DNA of 61,210 nt from Lysinibacillus sp. FJAT-14745 (lineage in GTDB: Bacteria > Bacillota > Bacilli > Bacillales_A > Planococcaceae): assembly GCF_001275675.1 (NCBI RefSeq), contig NZ_LITM01000009.1:116849-178058 (forward strand), in the 5' to 3' direction. Positions 16,931-25,671 of this stretch are shown piece after piece (position 1 is the stretch's first letter; every line of letters begins with the position of its first letter). Made by a program: the position numbers and the translations under genes. A model generated the notes under the pieces. That model worked only from the letters and a program-made list of their open reading frames with translations. It was not told the origin of the DNA and did no database searches.

Positions 16931-18832
16931 TTATATGTTTATTGTTTGTTGAATAAGCTTTGTTAACGAATTAACACCTTTTTGTTCTAAATGTACGCCG
17001 TCTGGAGCAAAAAATTCTGGATGGTTGATAGCAGCTGAATGCCAATCAATCAATGTAATATTATCATGCTCTTGAGCTTTTTGTTGTAATGAATAATTTA
17101 CTTTACTTTCCCATGGACGCGGTACTCGAGTATTCACTAAATAAATATCGGCATTGGAGAAAGATTCAAGTAGTGCATCAATTTGATCACTCGTAAAGAA
17201 ACCATTTGTGCCAAGCTGAATAATAACTGCTTTATTTGGCTGATTATAACTAGCGTAATTTGGTGCTAGTTTTACAGCTTGTGAAACTTGGCGACCAATC
17301 TTTGCATCGATTGTAATGTTCGGATAGATATTATGTAAGCTTGTAGCAATATCTATCGTTAAAGAATCTCCAATAGCTAATATTCCATTATAGGATTCAT
17401 TTATAGAGTTAGCAGTAGTAGCATGTTCTCCTTGCTTAGGTTCTTCTACGTCCGATTGCGTGCTAGTGTCAGCTTCTTCATTCTGAACATTCGATGAATC
17501 GCTTTCTGATGTTTCTTTTTCCGCTACGGAATCATTATGCTTAGATTGTTCTCCAGCATTTATTTTAATTTCTGTTGGCTTAGATTCATTTGATTGTTTT
17601 TGTTCTTCTCCTACAACGCCTGTCATTCCAGTAAGAAATACTAGAAGGAATAGAGGAACAAGCACAGTAGAAATTTTTCTAGCAAACGAAAAGCTGCCCC
17701 ATCTATTTTTATTAAATACAAAATACTGTCGATAATAGGAGGCGAACCCTTCCTTACGTATTGGCATTTCGATAAAACGATACGATAATTCAGCAATAAT
17801 CAAAATAAGAACTAGCTGTAAAGCAACACGCCAGTATACAGGATTACCTATCTCCTGGACAGGAGTACCTAACACCATGATTGGGTAATGCCATAGATAA
17901 ATTCCATATGATCTTGAACCAATCCAACGTAGAGGCTTCAAAGAAAGTAATTTTCCTAAAATGCTAATTGGATGGCATACACACGCTATTAATATCGCTG
18001 CATTCAAACAGAAAAGGAACATGCCTCCTCTATATAAGAAAGTTTGATATTCATCGACAAAAATAATACTTACAATGAAAATACTAAAAGCTATCAAACT
18101 TATAGCATTTAGTTTATTGACATGGTCAGTAGATAGTTTTTGAGAAGATAATCTTTTCATCGGCCAAACGAGCGCTAGCCAGCAGCCTATAAGTAATTCA
18201 AAGGAACGTGTATCTGTCCCGTAATATATACGGCTAGGATCAGCTCCTGGCTCATACAGTATGCCCATTAACACAGCTGAACATAATGCACCGATAAAGA
18301 TAAAAATGGCTAATTTACTCTGTTTTTTAACAATATAAAGCCCTAGCATTAACAGAATTGGCCAAATAAGATAAAATTGTTCCTCAATCGCTAAAGACCA
18401 TAAATTTTTTATAGGTGAAGGGGATCCAAAACTATCAAAATAAGAGAGTTTATGAAAAATGAACCACCAATTACTTGAATAAAAAATAGAGGATATTGCA
18501 TCTCCGCGCAATGTATTAAGAAGTTCCTTATGAAATAAGGTTGCCCACGCGAATGAAGTAATGATCATAACGTACGCAGCAGGTACTAGGCGTCGAAACC
18601 GCCCAATCCAAAATTTCCCTAGCCCTACCGTTAACTTATTTCCATTTGAAGGCAAAATAGTAGAGGTTATTAAGTAACCTGATAAAACAAAAAAGATATC
18701 AACTCCTAGGAACCCACCACTGGCCCATTTGAAGTTAAAATGATAAGCTATCACAGCTAGTACTGCTAAAGCTCGAATCCCATCTAATCCAGGGATATAA
18801 CGACGATTATGATTGACTGCCTTGCCTGACAT
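16931..18832 (-). CDS. Acyltransferase with SGNH domain, OatA-like
   Basis: A 633-residue membrane protein. The N-terminal 370 residues are a ten-helix acyltransferase-3 domain (YIPGLDGIRALAVLAVIAYH at the start; the catalytic His in YHF). A final transmembrane helix is followed by a Ser/Glu/Thr-rich linker (about residues 415-470) and an extracellular SGNH esterase domain with AIGDSLT and the C-terminal D-x-x-H (FAPDGVHL). This is the layout of peptidoglycan O-acetyltransferase OatA, which gives lysozyme resistance. Related enzymes modify other wall polymers, so the acceptor is inferred. The start ATG has GAGGAAGGA upstream. It is monocistronic. Confidence 0.88.
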   Translation of the reverse strand: MSGKAVNHNRRYIPGLDGIRALAVLAVIAYHFNFKWASGGFLGVDIFFVLSGYLITSTILPSNGNKLTVGLGKFWIGRFRRLVPAAYVMIITSFAWATLFHKELLNTLRGDAISSIFYSSNWWFIFHKLSYFDSFGSPSPIKNLWSLAIEEQFYLIWPILLMLGLYIVKKQSKLAIFIFIGALCSAVLMGILYEPGADPSRIYYGTDTRSFELLIGCWLALVWPMKRLSSQKLSTDHVNKLNAISLIAFSIFIVSIIFVDEYQTFLYRGGMFLFCLNAAILIACVCHPISILGKLLSLKPLRWIGSRSYGIYLWHYPIMVLGTPVQEIGNPVYWRVALQLVLILIIAELSYRFIEMPIRKEGFASYYRQYFVFNKNRWGSFSFARKISTVLVPLFLLVFLTGMTGVVGEEQKQSNESKPTEIKINAGEQSKHNDSVAEKETSESDSSNVQNEEADTSTQSDVEEPKQGEHATTANSINESYNGILAIGDSLTIDIATSLHNIYPNITIDAKIGRQVSQAVKLAPNYASYNQPNKAVIIQLGTNGFFTSDQIDALLESFSNADIYLVNTRVPRPWESKVNYSLQQKAQEHDNITLIDWHSAAINHPEFFAPDGVHLEQKGVNSLTKLIQQTINI

Positions 18833-19477
18833 AATATTCCTTCCTCTTCTTCCGATAATCTACAAACCTTTGTGTAAACTTTAGTATAAAACCAATTATC
18901 GTCCCCTTTTAACTAATGATTCGGTGCATTCACTTATATAAATGACGGATGAGTATAAATAAAAGTTTACATAAAAATGATATCTTTAAATATTCTTTTG
19001 ATCACATAAACAACTCGAAAAAATAACTTCTCATATGTATGTTTCCCTTCATCCTTTAAAATAAAGGTGAATCTTTTTCATATTTTATCCATCAAAAAAG
19101 CATCTCCAAAATGGTAGATGCTTTGAAAGCGTATTTCGCCTATTGCATATGCCGCTACAAAACTTTTACAACTCATAGTCACATCTTATGTGTTTGACTC
19201 AAAAAATTATAAGACAAGAAATGAATAATTAAAAGGCTTTACAACTATTTTCCCCAAAAAAAATTCCTGGTATTTTTGGCTAACAATCATCCAATTTCCA
19301 TACTTTGTCCAAAAATATTAAGTGCAACCCCCTTAAAAAAAAAAAAAAAATTGGCAAAAAGGAGGATATAAAAAGTCCAGCTTTTCACCAATTCCAATAT
19401 TATTGTATTTTAATCTAGCAGGTATGTTGATTCACTATTTCTATCCACTTGAATTAATTAGAAGACGCTGATTATTC
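18833..19477. other. Gene-free interval at the island/core junction
   Basis: These 645 bases lie between the OatA-like gene and spoIIP. I see no coding frame. They contain a minus-strand hairpin with U-run at 19095-19124, and a run of 17 A residues near 19337. In B. subtilis, yqxA and lepA follow spoIIP; both are absent here, so this is where core gene order breaks. Confidence 0.6.
19095..19124 (-). terminator. Terminator-like hairpin
   Basis: On the minus strand AAAGCATCT pairs with AGATGCTTT and is followed by TTTGATGG. It lies 350 bases beyond the spoIIP stop, so its gene is unclear. It might end a long spoIIP 3' UTR. Confidence 0.5.
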
Positions 19478-20362
19478 TTATTTTCCTGTATTGAAGGATT
19501 TTGCAATAGCTTTTCCTATTACAGCAATTGTACGATTCAATTCTTCTTTTGTATTGTCTATTCCACCTAGTTCGATTAAGATCATTTCTTTTGTTAAATC
19601 TTGATTATAACGTCCATCTACATTGTCACCACTTTTAGATATAACACCTCTAGAAATCTTTGGAACCATTTCATTCATAGCAGCAGATAGACTTTCTGCA
19701 TAAGCAGTATTCCATCTATAATTCTTATGCTCTGCACCAATGACAATTGCAATCCGTGCGTATGACTCGTTGTTATGTGTTAAGGTTGTCGCATCTCTCT
19801 TGGAAGAATCTCGATGAAAATCAATCACTAAATCATAGGATTGCTCCTGTAAACGTTTTGCTAAATAAGGACGTACAAAGTTATAAGAATTCGGAAAACT
19901 TTTTCCCTTAAGTTTGAGTTCCTTCATAACATCAACATCTAAAATATCCGTTTGTATACCATTCATGCTAAAATGCTTAGAAATAGTATCTTTTAAATTA
20001 TAAATATTTGTTTTTTCATCATAATAGGCCGCTTTCCCGCTAACAGCTTTCACTATTGGTTGATATGATTCTTGTGAATGCGTAAATAATAACAAGACTT
20101 TAAATGGATCTTTTGTTTGATCTTGCGTTTGCTCTTGCATTTGCTCTTTTGGCTGATCTTGTGTTTGATCTTGCGTCTGCTCTTTTGTCTGCTCCAGTGC
20201 ACTTTGTTCAGGTAAATTAGTAGCGGCAAACACGACTTGTTTATCCTCTGGTTCTTTAATCGGAGTCGATGCTTGCTTGTTGAACGGAAGTTGCCCAGCA
20301 ATGACAGGTAATACGAAAAAGAACAATAATAAACCAAATGACCACTGTAGTTTTTTTAGCAA
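19478..20362 (-). CDS. spoIIP: Stage II sporulation protein P
   Basis: A 294-residue protein. A membrane anchor occupies residues 4-26, then comes a Gln/Glu/Lys-rich linker made of short KEQTQDQ-type repeats (about 60-90), then the SpoIIP amidase/endopeptidase domain (LLLFTHSQESY; VIDFHRDSSKRDA; YNQDLTKEMILIELGGIDNTKEE). With SpoIID and SpoIIM it degrades septal peptidoglycan during forespore engulfment. It is about 100 residues shorter than the B. subtilis protein (401), mainly before the catalytic domain. TTG at 20362 is the chosen start, being eight bases after GGAGGAGG. It follows gpr, as in B. subtilis. Confidence 0.92.
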   Translation of the reverse strand: MLKKLQWSFGLLLFFFVLPVIAGQLPFNKQASTPIKEPEDKQVVFAATNLPEQSALEQTKEQTQDQTQDQPKEQMQEQTQDQTKDPFKVLLLFTHSQESYQPIVKAVSGKAAYYDEKTNIYNLKDTISKHFSMNGIQTDILDVDVMKELKLKGKSFPNSYNFVRPYLAKRLQEQSYDLVIDFHRDSSKRDATTLTHNNESYARIAIVIGAEHKNYRWNTAYAESLSAAMNEMVPKISRGVISKSGDNVDGRYNQDLTKEMILIELGGIDNTKEELNRTIAVIGKAIAKSFNTGK

Positions 20363-20366
20363 AGTC

Positions 20367-20400
20367 ACACCCTCCTCCCCTTATCGTATGGAGGGGGTGT
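20367..20400 (-). promoter_or_regulatory. Hairpin that buries the spoIIP ribosome binding site
   Basis: In the minus-strand transcript, ACACCC+CCTCC (20400-20390) pairs with GGAGG+A+GGGTGT (20378-20367): an 11-bp stem with one bulged A and an 11-base loop. The whole Shine-Dalgarno GGAGGAGG lies in the 3' arm, four bases before the TTG start. There is no U-run after it, so it is not a simple gpr terminator. Confidence 0.6.
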
Positions 20401-20420
20401 ACCTTTTAGAACGAAAAAAA

Positions 20421-21437
20421 TTATAGATTAGTTGCCCATTTCATAAGCATAGATGACACGAATTTTGCATACTTATCTACCCAATAATCAGCTTCCTTTG
20501 GCGTGACCATCAGCTGTGTATGCGAACCTGCGAAAGTCTCTGCAAATAGTTGCTGACGCTCTTCTTTAGACCACGTAGCCCACTCACCAAAAATCGGCTT
20601 TACTAAAGACATATCTAGTTCTTTATTTATATCTGGTTGCCAAGACGATAATGACAATTTTGAAGATGGTTTACTCCGCTCTGACACTCGTGCAGCTATA
20701 GAACGTAGCATTACCTCTACAGCATCCGCAATTAATACAGGTGCATCAACTACTGTTGGGATACCAATTGCAGTAACAGGAATACCCAGCATCTCATATG
20801 AAATTTCCTTACGTTGATTTCCAACGCCTGAACCAGGATGTATCCCTGTATCCGTTAATTGAATTGTTTTACATAAGCGATTACTGGCTCTTGTTGCAAG
20901 TGCGTCTACAACAATAATTAATTTAGGCTTAAGACGCTCTGCCAACGCCGCTACAAATTCACCAGTTTCATATCCTGTTTGCCCCGTTACTCCTGGCGCA
21001 TACATAACGAATTTTTCATCAATTACATCTAAACTATGCAAATGATCAATAAGATATGGTCCTATAGCATCTGGCGTAATTGTACGATTACCTAGACCAA
21101 TAATTAAAATTTTGTCATCTTCTTTCCATGACATGGATTCATGCATTTTTTGAAAATTCATCAGCAATTCTTTCTCAAGCTGGTCAAATCCATCCTGATC
21201 TTCTAACGTCAAAGTAGGCACAGAAAGTGTAATGTATTGCCCTTTCTTCTTACCAATTTGCTTCTCACCTTCTTCATTAACGAGCACATCAGTGATTTTT
21301 ACCCGACCAGCAGTCCGATCTTCAATTTGAATCCCACTCGACTCTTTAAGCGTTTCTTTTTGTTCTTTCGTTTGATGTAAAACAACCTCTTCAGACTCAT
21401 CAATTAAATCCGTACGTTGCCAATTAAAATTTTGCAT
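20421..21437 (-). CDS. gpr: Germination protease (GPR)
   Basis: A 338-residue protein with the full GPR layout: an acidic, removable pro-region at the N-terminus (QRTDLIDESEEVV), ITDVLVNEEGE, LIIGLGNRTITPDAIGPYL, YAPGVTGQTGYETGEF and VVDALATRA. GPR is a zymogen made in the forespore that degrades small acid-soluble spore proteins at germination. The ATG at 21437 is chosen because GAGGTG precedes it by seven bases; a GTG three codons upstream lies within that motif. It is divergent from rpsT and upstream of spoIIP, as in B. subtilis. Confidence 0.96.
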   Translation of the reverse strand: MQNFNWQRTDLIDESEEVVLHQTKEQKETLKESSGIQIEDRTAGRVKITDVLVNEEGEKQIGKKKGQYITLSVPTLTLEDQDGFDQLEKELLMNFQKMHESMSWKEDDKILIIGLGNRTITPDAIGPYLIDHLHSLDVIDEKFVMYAPGVTGQTGYETGEFVAALAERLKPKLIIVVDALATRASNRLCKTIQLTDTGIHPGSGVGNQRKEISYEMLGIPVTAIGIPTVVDAPVLIADAVEVMLRSIAARVSERSKPSSKLSLSSWQPDINKELDMSLVKPIFGEWATWSKEERQQLFAETFAGSHTQLMVTPKEADYWVDKYAKFVSSMLMKWATNL

Positions 21438-21599
21438 ACAGTTCACCTCAACTGTAGTTTGTTCAAACTGTCAAGTAAATATTCTTTGCATTTATCTATT
21501 GCAATTTGTCCAAGCGTTTGTTAAAATGATTTTTGTTGTATTGACACAAGAAATCAATGAGAAGATATCATCTCGTACCTATTTTAGGAGGTGAAACAT

Positions 21600-21848
21600 A
21601 TGCCAAACATTAAATCTGCGATTAAACGCGTAAAAGTTAACGAAAAAGCTAACGCTGCTAACTCTCAAGCTAAATCTGCAATGCGTACTACAGTGAAAAA
21701 AGCTGAAAACGCTGTTGCTGCTAAAGCTGAAAACGCACAAGAACTTTTACAAGCAGCTTACAAATCTTTAGATAAAGCAGCTTCAAAAGGACTTATCCAC
21801 AAAAACGCGGCGGCTCGTAAAAAGTCTCGCCTTGCTAAAAAAGCGTAA
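21600..21848 (+). CDS. rpsT: 30S ribosomal protein S20
   Basis: An 82-residue basic, alanine-rich protein ([18 protein letters not shown] start; [19 protein letters not shown] end), the standard length for S20. It binds 16S rRNA early in 30S assembly. The ATG at 21600 follows an ideal AGGAGGTG. It is the only plus-strand gene here, divergent from gpr and convergent with holA, as in B. subtilis. Codon use is strongly biased, as expected for high expression. Confidence 0.98.
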   Translation: MPNIKSAIKRVKVNEKANAANSQAKSAMRTTVKKAENAVAAKAENAQELLQAAYKSLDKAASKGLIHKNAAARKKSRLAKKA

Positions 21849-21859
21849 TTGTTATAAAG

Positions 21860-21891
21860 GATCAGTATACTCTATTAGGAGTGTGCTGATC
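21860..21891 (+). terminator. rpsT terminator
   Basis: GATCAGTATACTC pairs with GAGTGTGCTGATC (two G-U pairs) around TATTAG and is followed by CTTTTTAATT. It begins 12 bases after the rpsT stop. Confidence 0.9.
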
Positions 21892-21962
21892 TTTTTAATT
21901 TATAAGAAAAACAATGACACCTTGTCGGAACTTCATTTTCCCACTATTGTACTTATTTTAAA

Positions 21963-21990
21963 GAGCTGCCCATATTGCATCGGACAGCTC
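21963..21990 (-). terminator. holA terminator
   Basis: On the minus strand GAGCTGTCC pairs with GGGCAGCTC and is followed by TTTAAAAT. It lies 30 bases beyond the holA stop. Confidence 0.8.
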
Positions 21991-22020
21991 ATAAATAGAT
22001 GCTTTCTTATCGCTATACTC

Positions 22021-23031
22021 TTAAAATTGGCGCAATAAAAAGAGTTCTAAATAACGCTCTCGATTGCCTCCTGTTGATTTCAGTTGTAAATCGACCTCTG
22101 CTAACTGATATAAAGCCTTCAATAAGCTTTCCTCTGATGGACGATTACGCTGCTCTACCATCAACTTGACACGATAAGGATGTATTTTTAAATTTTTTGC
22201 GATTTGCTGTGGATGATAGCCCTTTTTTAATAAATAAAATACATTGGACATCGTACGCACATTTGATGCAAGCAATCCAACAAGCATGATAGGCTCTTGC
22301 TTTTGTCGTAGTAAATCGTGATAAATAGACAATGCTCCTACAGAATCATTCGCAAAGTAAGCATTTAACATTTTAAAGGCATCCTGCTCTAACGTTTTTG
22401 CCACTAAATCCTCGACTAGCGTAGCTGTTATTTCACCACCATCTCCTACATAAAGCGTTAGCTTCTCAACTTCCATTTGCAACTGTAGCATATTCGGTCC
22501 CACCATTGCGACAAGCTGCTCAATCGCATTTTGTGTTATGCTGTTGCCCTCTGCTTTGACTATACTTTGTATCCACACAGCTAAGTCCTGCTCCTTTGGT
22601 GTTTCAGCTTGGACTAATAACGCATGCTCTTTCATCATTTTTGTCACCTTTTTACGTTCATCCAACTTCTCATAAGGTGCGATAAAAACTGTTACTGAAA
22701 AATCAGAAGGGTTTGCAAGCCATGCTTCTAAGCGTTTTATATCATGGTCAATTTTTTCTTTGCCTTTTTCGGTTGCCTTTAAAAAGGATGCGTTTTTGGC
22801 AATGATCAGCTTGCGCTCAGAGAAAAAAGGAATTGTATCTGCTTCATCCATAACGACATCCACTGGCACTTCTTCCAAATCAAATGTTGACATCTCTATC
22901 TCTTCTTCGGGTCCTATCGCTTCTTTTAAGCGTTTAACTGTTTCATCTATAAAATAGCCTTCCTCACCCACTAGTAAATAAACTGGTGAGAGCTCTCCTT
23001 TTTTAATTGTATTCCAAACCGTTGAAATCAT
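22021..23031 (-). CDS. holA: DNA polymerase III delta subunit
   Basis: A 336-residue protein (YqeN). It has the AAA+-fold clamp-loader delta layout: VYLLVGEEGYFIDETVKRL at the N-terminus in place of a working P-loop, the wedge region FFSERKLIIAKNASFL, then a lid and a helical collar domain (LASNVRTMSNVFYLLKKGYHPQQIAKNLKIHPYRVK). It opens the beta clamp during loading. The ATG at 23031 is preceded by GGAGG; the longer frame is not supported. It lies between comEC/yqzM and rpsT, as in B. subtilis. Confidence 0.94.
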   Translation of the reverse strand: MISTVWNTIKKGELSPVYLLVGEEGYFIDETVKRLKEAIGPEEEIEMSTFDLEEVPVDVVMDEADTIPFFSERKLIIAKNASFLKATEKGKEKIDHDIKRLEAWLANPSDFSVTVFIAPYEKLDERKKVTKMMKEHALLVQAETPKEQDLAVWIQSIVKAEGNSITQNAIEQLVAMVGPNMLQLQMEVEKLTLYVGDGGEITATLVEDLVAKTLEQDAFKMLNAYFANDSVGALSIYHDLLRQKQEPIMLVGLLASNVRTMSNVFYLLKKGYHPQQIAKNLKIHPYRVKLMVEQRNRPSEESLLKALYQLAEVDLQLKSTGGNRERYLELFLLRQF

Positions 23032-23195
23032 AATTTTCCCTCCATCTAGCAATACTACTAGTATACATGATTTGAATTCCTTTGTGACTTTGATCGAATT
23101 GTGTCGATTCTTTGCCATATGGTAAATTCTCCGTTTCGATATAGCTTTTATGAAAACGATGTCTTATAATTAATAACAGAATTGGAGGGATAACA

Positions 23196-23333
23196 ATGAA
23201 TCCATTTGAAGGAAAAAACATACAATGTCGCCGTAACGATGCAATCGATTCTGGAGTTGGCTTCGGTGTATCATTCGGAATGTTTGCAGTTATGTTTATC
23301 ATCGCAATAGTAGTAGAAGTAGCATCTAGATAA
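23196..23333 (+). CDS. yqzM: YqzM-family small membrane protein
   Basis: A 45-residue protein: MNPFEGKNIQCRRNDAIDSG, then a glycine-rich turn and a transmembrane helix (FAVMFIIAIVVEV). The sequence QCRRNDxxDSG and the place between comEC and holA match YqzM of Bacilli. A GGAGG lies nine bases before the ATG. It is transcribed opposite to both neighbours and has its own terminator. The function is unknown; the single helix near the DNA-uptake channel gene may be only a matter of location. Confidence 0.88.
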   Translation: MNPFEGKNIQCRRNDAIDSGVGFGVSFGMFAVMFIIAIVVEVASR

Positions 23334-23356
23334 TTAAATGTAATGTACGAGGAAAA

Positions 23357-23379
23357 GACCTTGCTCATTGGACAAGTTC
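23357..23379 (+). terminator. yqzM terminator
   Basis: GACCTTG pairs with CAAGTTC around CTCATTGGA and is followed by TTTTTCCTTTT. It overlaps the last codons of comEC on the opposite strand. Confidence 0.75.
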
Positions 23380-25671
23380 TTTTTCCTTTTGCATAGACCA
23401 ACTATTTTCACGAATTCTTACTTCAATCGTCCCATCTATTCCAGTTGTTAAAATAGATAAATTCCGACTTGTAAAACGCTCCACAACCTCATCATGCGGA
23501 TGACGATAGCGATTATTGAGCCCAGCGCTGAAAATGGTTAATTCAGGCCGTAACAGCTCTACAAAAGGCTCAATACTTGATGTTTTACTGCCATGATGTC
23601 CAGCCTTCAACAATGTCATATCCGCTAATTGCTTGTTGTATAGATGTATAAGCTCCTGTTCACCATGCTCCTCTAAGTCACCCGTTAACAATGCTCGAAA
23701 TGATCCCTGTTGCATATATAAAACGATTGAATCATCATTCCCCTCATAAAGAGTGTCACGGGGCCATAAATAATGAAAACTAGTTTTTCCTATACGCCAC
23801 GCTGTTCCCTGCATTTTTTCTTTCACAGGAACTTTTTGCTTTTTGGCTTCCATCAATAAATCCCGCATTACAGGCTTGTCCATTGATCCAGGAGTGAGAT
23901 GAATTTCATGCATGTTAATCTCTTGCAAAATCTCTTCAGCGCCCTCTACGTGATCGGCATCCGCATGAGTGGCGATAAAAATATCAATGTCTCGTATTCC
24001 TTTTCCTTTCAAAAACGGTACAACAACTTGTCTCCCGACCTCATATGGGCTGTCTGGCGTCTTCCATACATCCTGCTCAAAGCGTAGTAAGCCACCTGAA
24101 TCAATAACATACACAGCCCTTCTAAACGGTAATTCAATAACTGTACAATCACCCTGACCAACGTTTAAAAATGTCAGCTTCGTTTCGTTAAACAACATCG
24201 GCGATAAATGAATACACAATGCAGGAATGAACATAACAACTGCAAATTTACCATATTGTTTTATTTCGATAAAATAGAAACCCGCTAAGACACTTATCAA
24301 AGCCACGCAAATAAGCCATATAGCAGGCTTCCCTGGCGACCACAGCTGAAACGGCAATTCCTGAAGATATAAAATAAACTTTGTAAGCCAAACGCGGAGC
24401 GGCTCGTACACATCAAATAAAGCTTTGGCTACTGGCATCGATATAATCGTTATGACAAACATGGCAATATTAAAAGGCAAAATAACAAAGGAAAACAGTG
24501 GTACGAAAATTATATTTGCTAAAAAGGAAGAAATAGAAATTTCATAAAAATGATGGAGCAGTATTGGATAAACAAGAAGCTGGCACACAAATGTAACTAA
24601 AAATGAACGGATTAACCAGTTCGTGGATAGTCTTAAAATGACACCTGAATAGACGAGACTAGCCGTTGCTAAATATGACAATTGAAAGCCAATCTGATAT
24701 ATGACACCTGGTTCAAGTAGGACAAAGCAAATAAAGCTAATGGCTAGAGCATCATCAATAGATATGCGCCACCTAGCGTAACGCATCAACATGATTAATT
24801 CTACGACAGATACAGCGCGCCATACGGAAGGAGCACCACCAGCTATCACCCCATAGATAGGTAAGATGATGAGTAACACTAAGGTCGCCATTTCCTTCCG
24901 TACGCCTATACGTAGAAGGCCTTCAAAAAACAACCATGAGATAAGTGCCACATGCAGACCAGAGATAGCAAATATATGGGTGATGCCAAGCTTTTGATAG
25001 GCTCTTTGAAGCTCATGATCGACTTGATCCTGTAATCCTATTAGCAGTGCTTGTGCCTCTGCAACTAGTGACTCCGGGAATGTTGTTTCAATATGTTTTT
25101 TCATAGAGTGTCTCTGTTTAGCAAGAAACGAACGAATAGATTTTTTCTCTTCAATAAAGGTCCAGCTTGAAACTTCAAATATTCCTCTAGCCCCTTTACT
25201 GATCAAATATTTTTCCATAGAAAACGCATACGAATGTGCGGGTGTAGGAGGTGCTATAAGTTCTCCTTGAACTTGATAGGTCCTACCTGTCAATGAAGTG
25301 GTTTCATAAAAGCTTTTCTCTTCTTCTGATGAAAATGTATAGACGACATACAGCTTCTCACCTGTTTCCGTTTTGACAAAGCCTCTAAGCTTTTGACCAT
25401 TTATTTTATATTCACTCGACCAAGTTATTTGAAATGTTGACGGTAGAGGGGGAGATTCCGTCAATTGAAATGTAATGATGAAGAAATAGGAAAGAAATCC
25501 ACTGACGATAACAAGCGCTGAAATTAAACGTGTTTCACCTTTCAATTCAAGCCATAACGCGAAAAGCGGAAGAATAGCGAGTAGCCAAGCTGACTTGTGT
25601 GCCGCTATTGCAGCAACAAGTACAGCTAGTGCTACGTAAATCCATTTATGCTTTAAAGCTTTTTGCCAAAT
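23365..25671 (-). CDS. comEC: DNA internalization channel ComEC
   Basis: About 768 residues if translation starts near 25671. The N-terminal DUF4131 region with hydrophobic helices is followed by the competence domain (HIFAISGLHVALISW; GAPSVWRAVSV) and a C-terminal metallo-beta-lactamase-like nuclease domain (NVGQGDCTVIELP, THADADHVEGAEEIL, LLKAGHHGSKTS). ComEC forms the membrane channel for single-stranded DNA during transformation. No ATG, GTG or TTG occurs in frame before 25545, although the frame is open and codes for further membrane helices back to 25674. ATT codons there follow AGAAGGTGAG. The annotated end overlaps the comEB stop, giving coupling to comEB. Confidence 0.92.
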   Translation of the reverse strand: MWQKALKHKWIYVALAVLVAAIAAHKSAWLLAILPLFALWLELKGETRLISALVIVSGFLSYFFIITFQLTESPPLPSTFQITWSSEYKINGQKLRGFVKTETGEKLYVVYTFSSEEEKSFYETTSLTGRTYQVQGELIAPPTPAHSYAFSMEKYLISKGARGIFEVSSWTFIEEKKSIRSFLAKQRHSMKKHIETTFPESLVAEAQALLIGLQDQVDHELQRAYQKLGITHIFAISGLHVALISWLFFEGLLRIGVRKEMATLVLLIILPIYGVIAGGAPSVWRAVSVVELIMLMRYARWRISIDDALAISFICFVLLEPGVIYQIGFQLSYLATASLVYSGVILRLSTNWLIRSFLVTFVCQLLVYPILLHHFYEISISSFLANIIFVPLFSFVILPFNIAMFVITIISMPVAKALFDVYEPLRVWLTKFILYLQELPFQLWSPGKPAIWLICVALISVLAGFYFIEIKQYGKFAVVMFIPALCIHLSPMLFNETKLTFLNVGQGDCTVIELPFRRAVYVIDSGGLLRFEQDVWKTPDSPYEVGRQVVVPFLKGKGIRDIDIFIATHADADHVEGAEEILQEINMHEIHLTPGSMDKPVMRDLLMEAKKQKVPVKEKMQGTAWRIGKTSFHYLWPRDTLYEGNDDSIVLYMQQGSFRALLTGDLEEHGEQELIHLYNKQLADMTLLKAGHHGSKTSSIEPFVELLRPELTIFSAGLNNRYRHPHDEVVERFTSRNLSILTTGIDGTIEVRIRENSWSMQKEKELVQ

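Noticed and set aside
20053-20337. 94-codon Lys/Arg-rich ORF
   Set aside because: Shadow frame of the Gln/Glu/Lys repeats of spoIIP; no ribosome binding site and composition set by the other frame.
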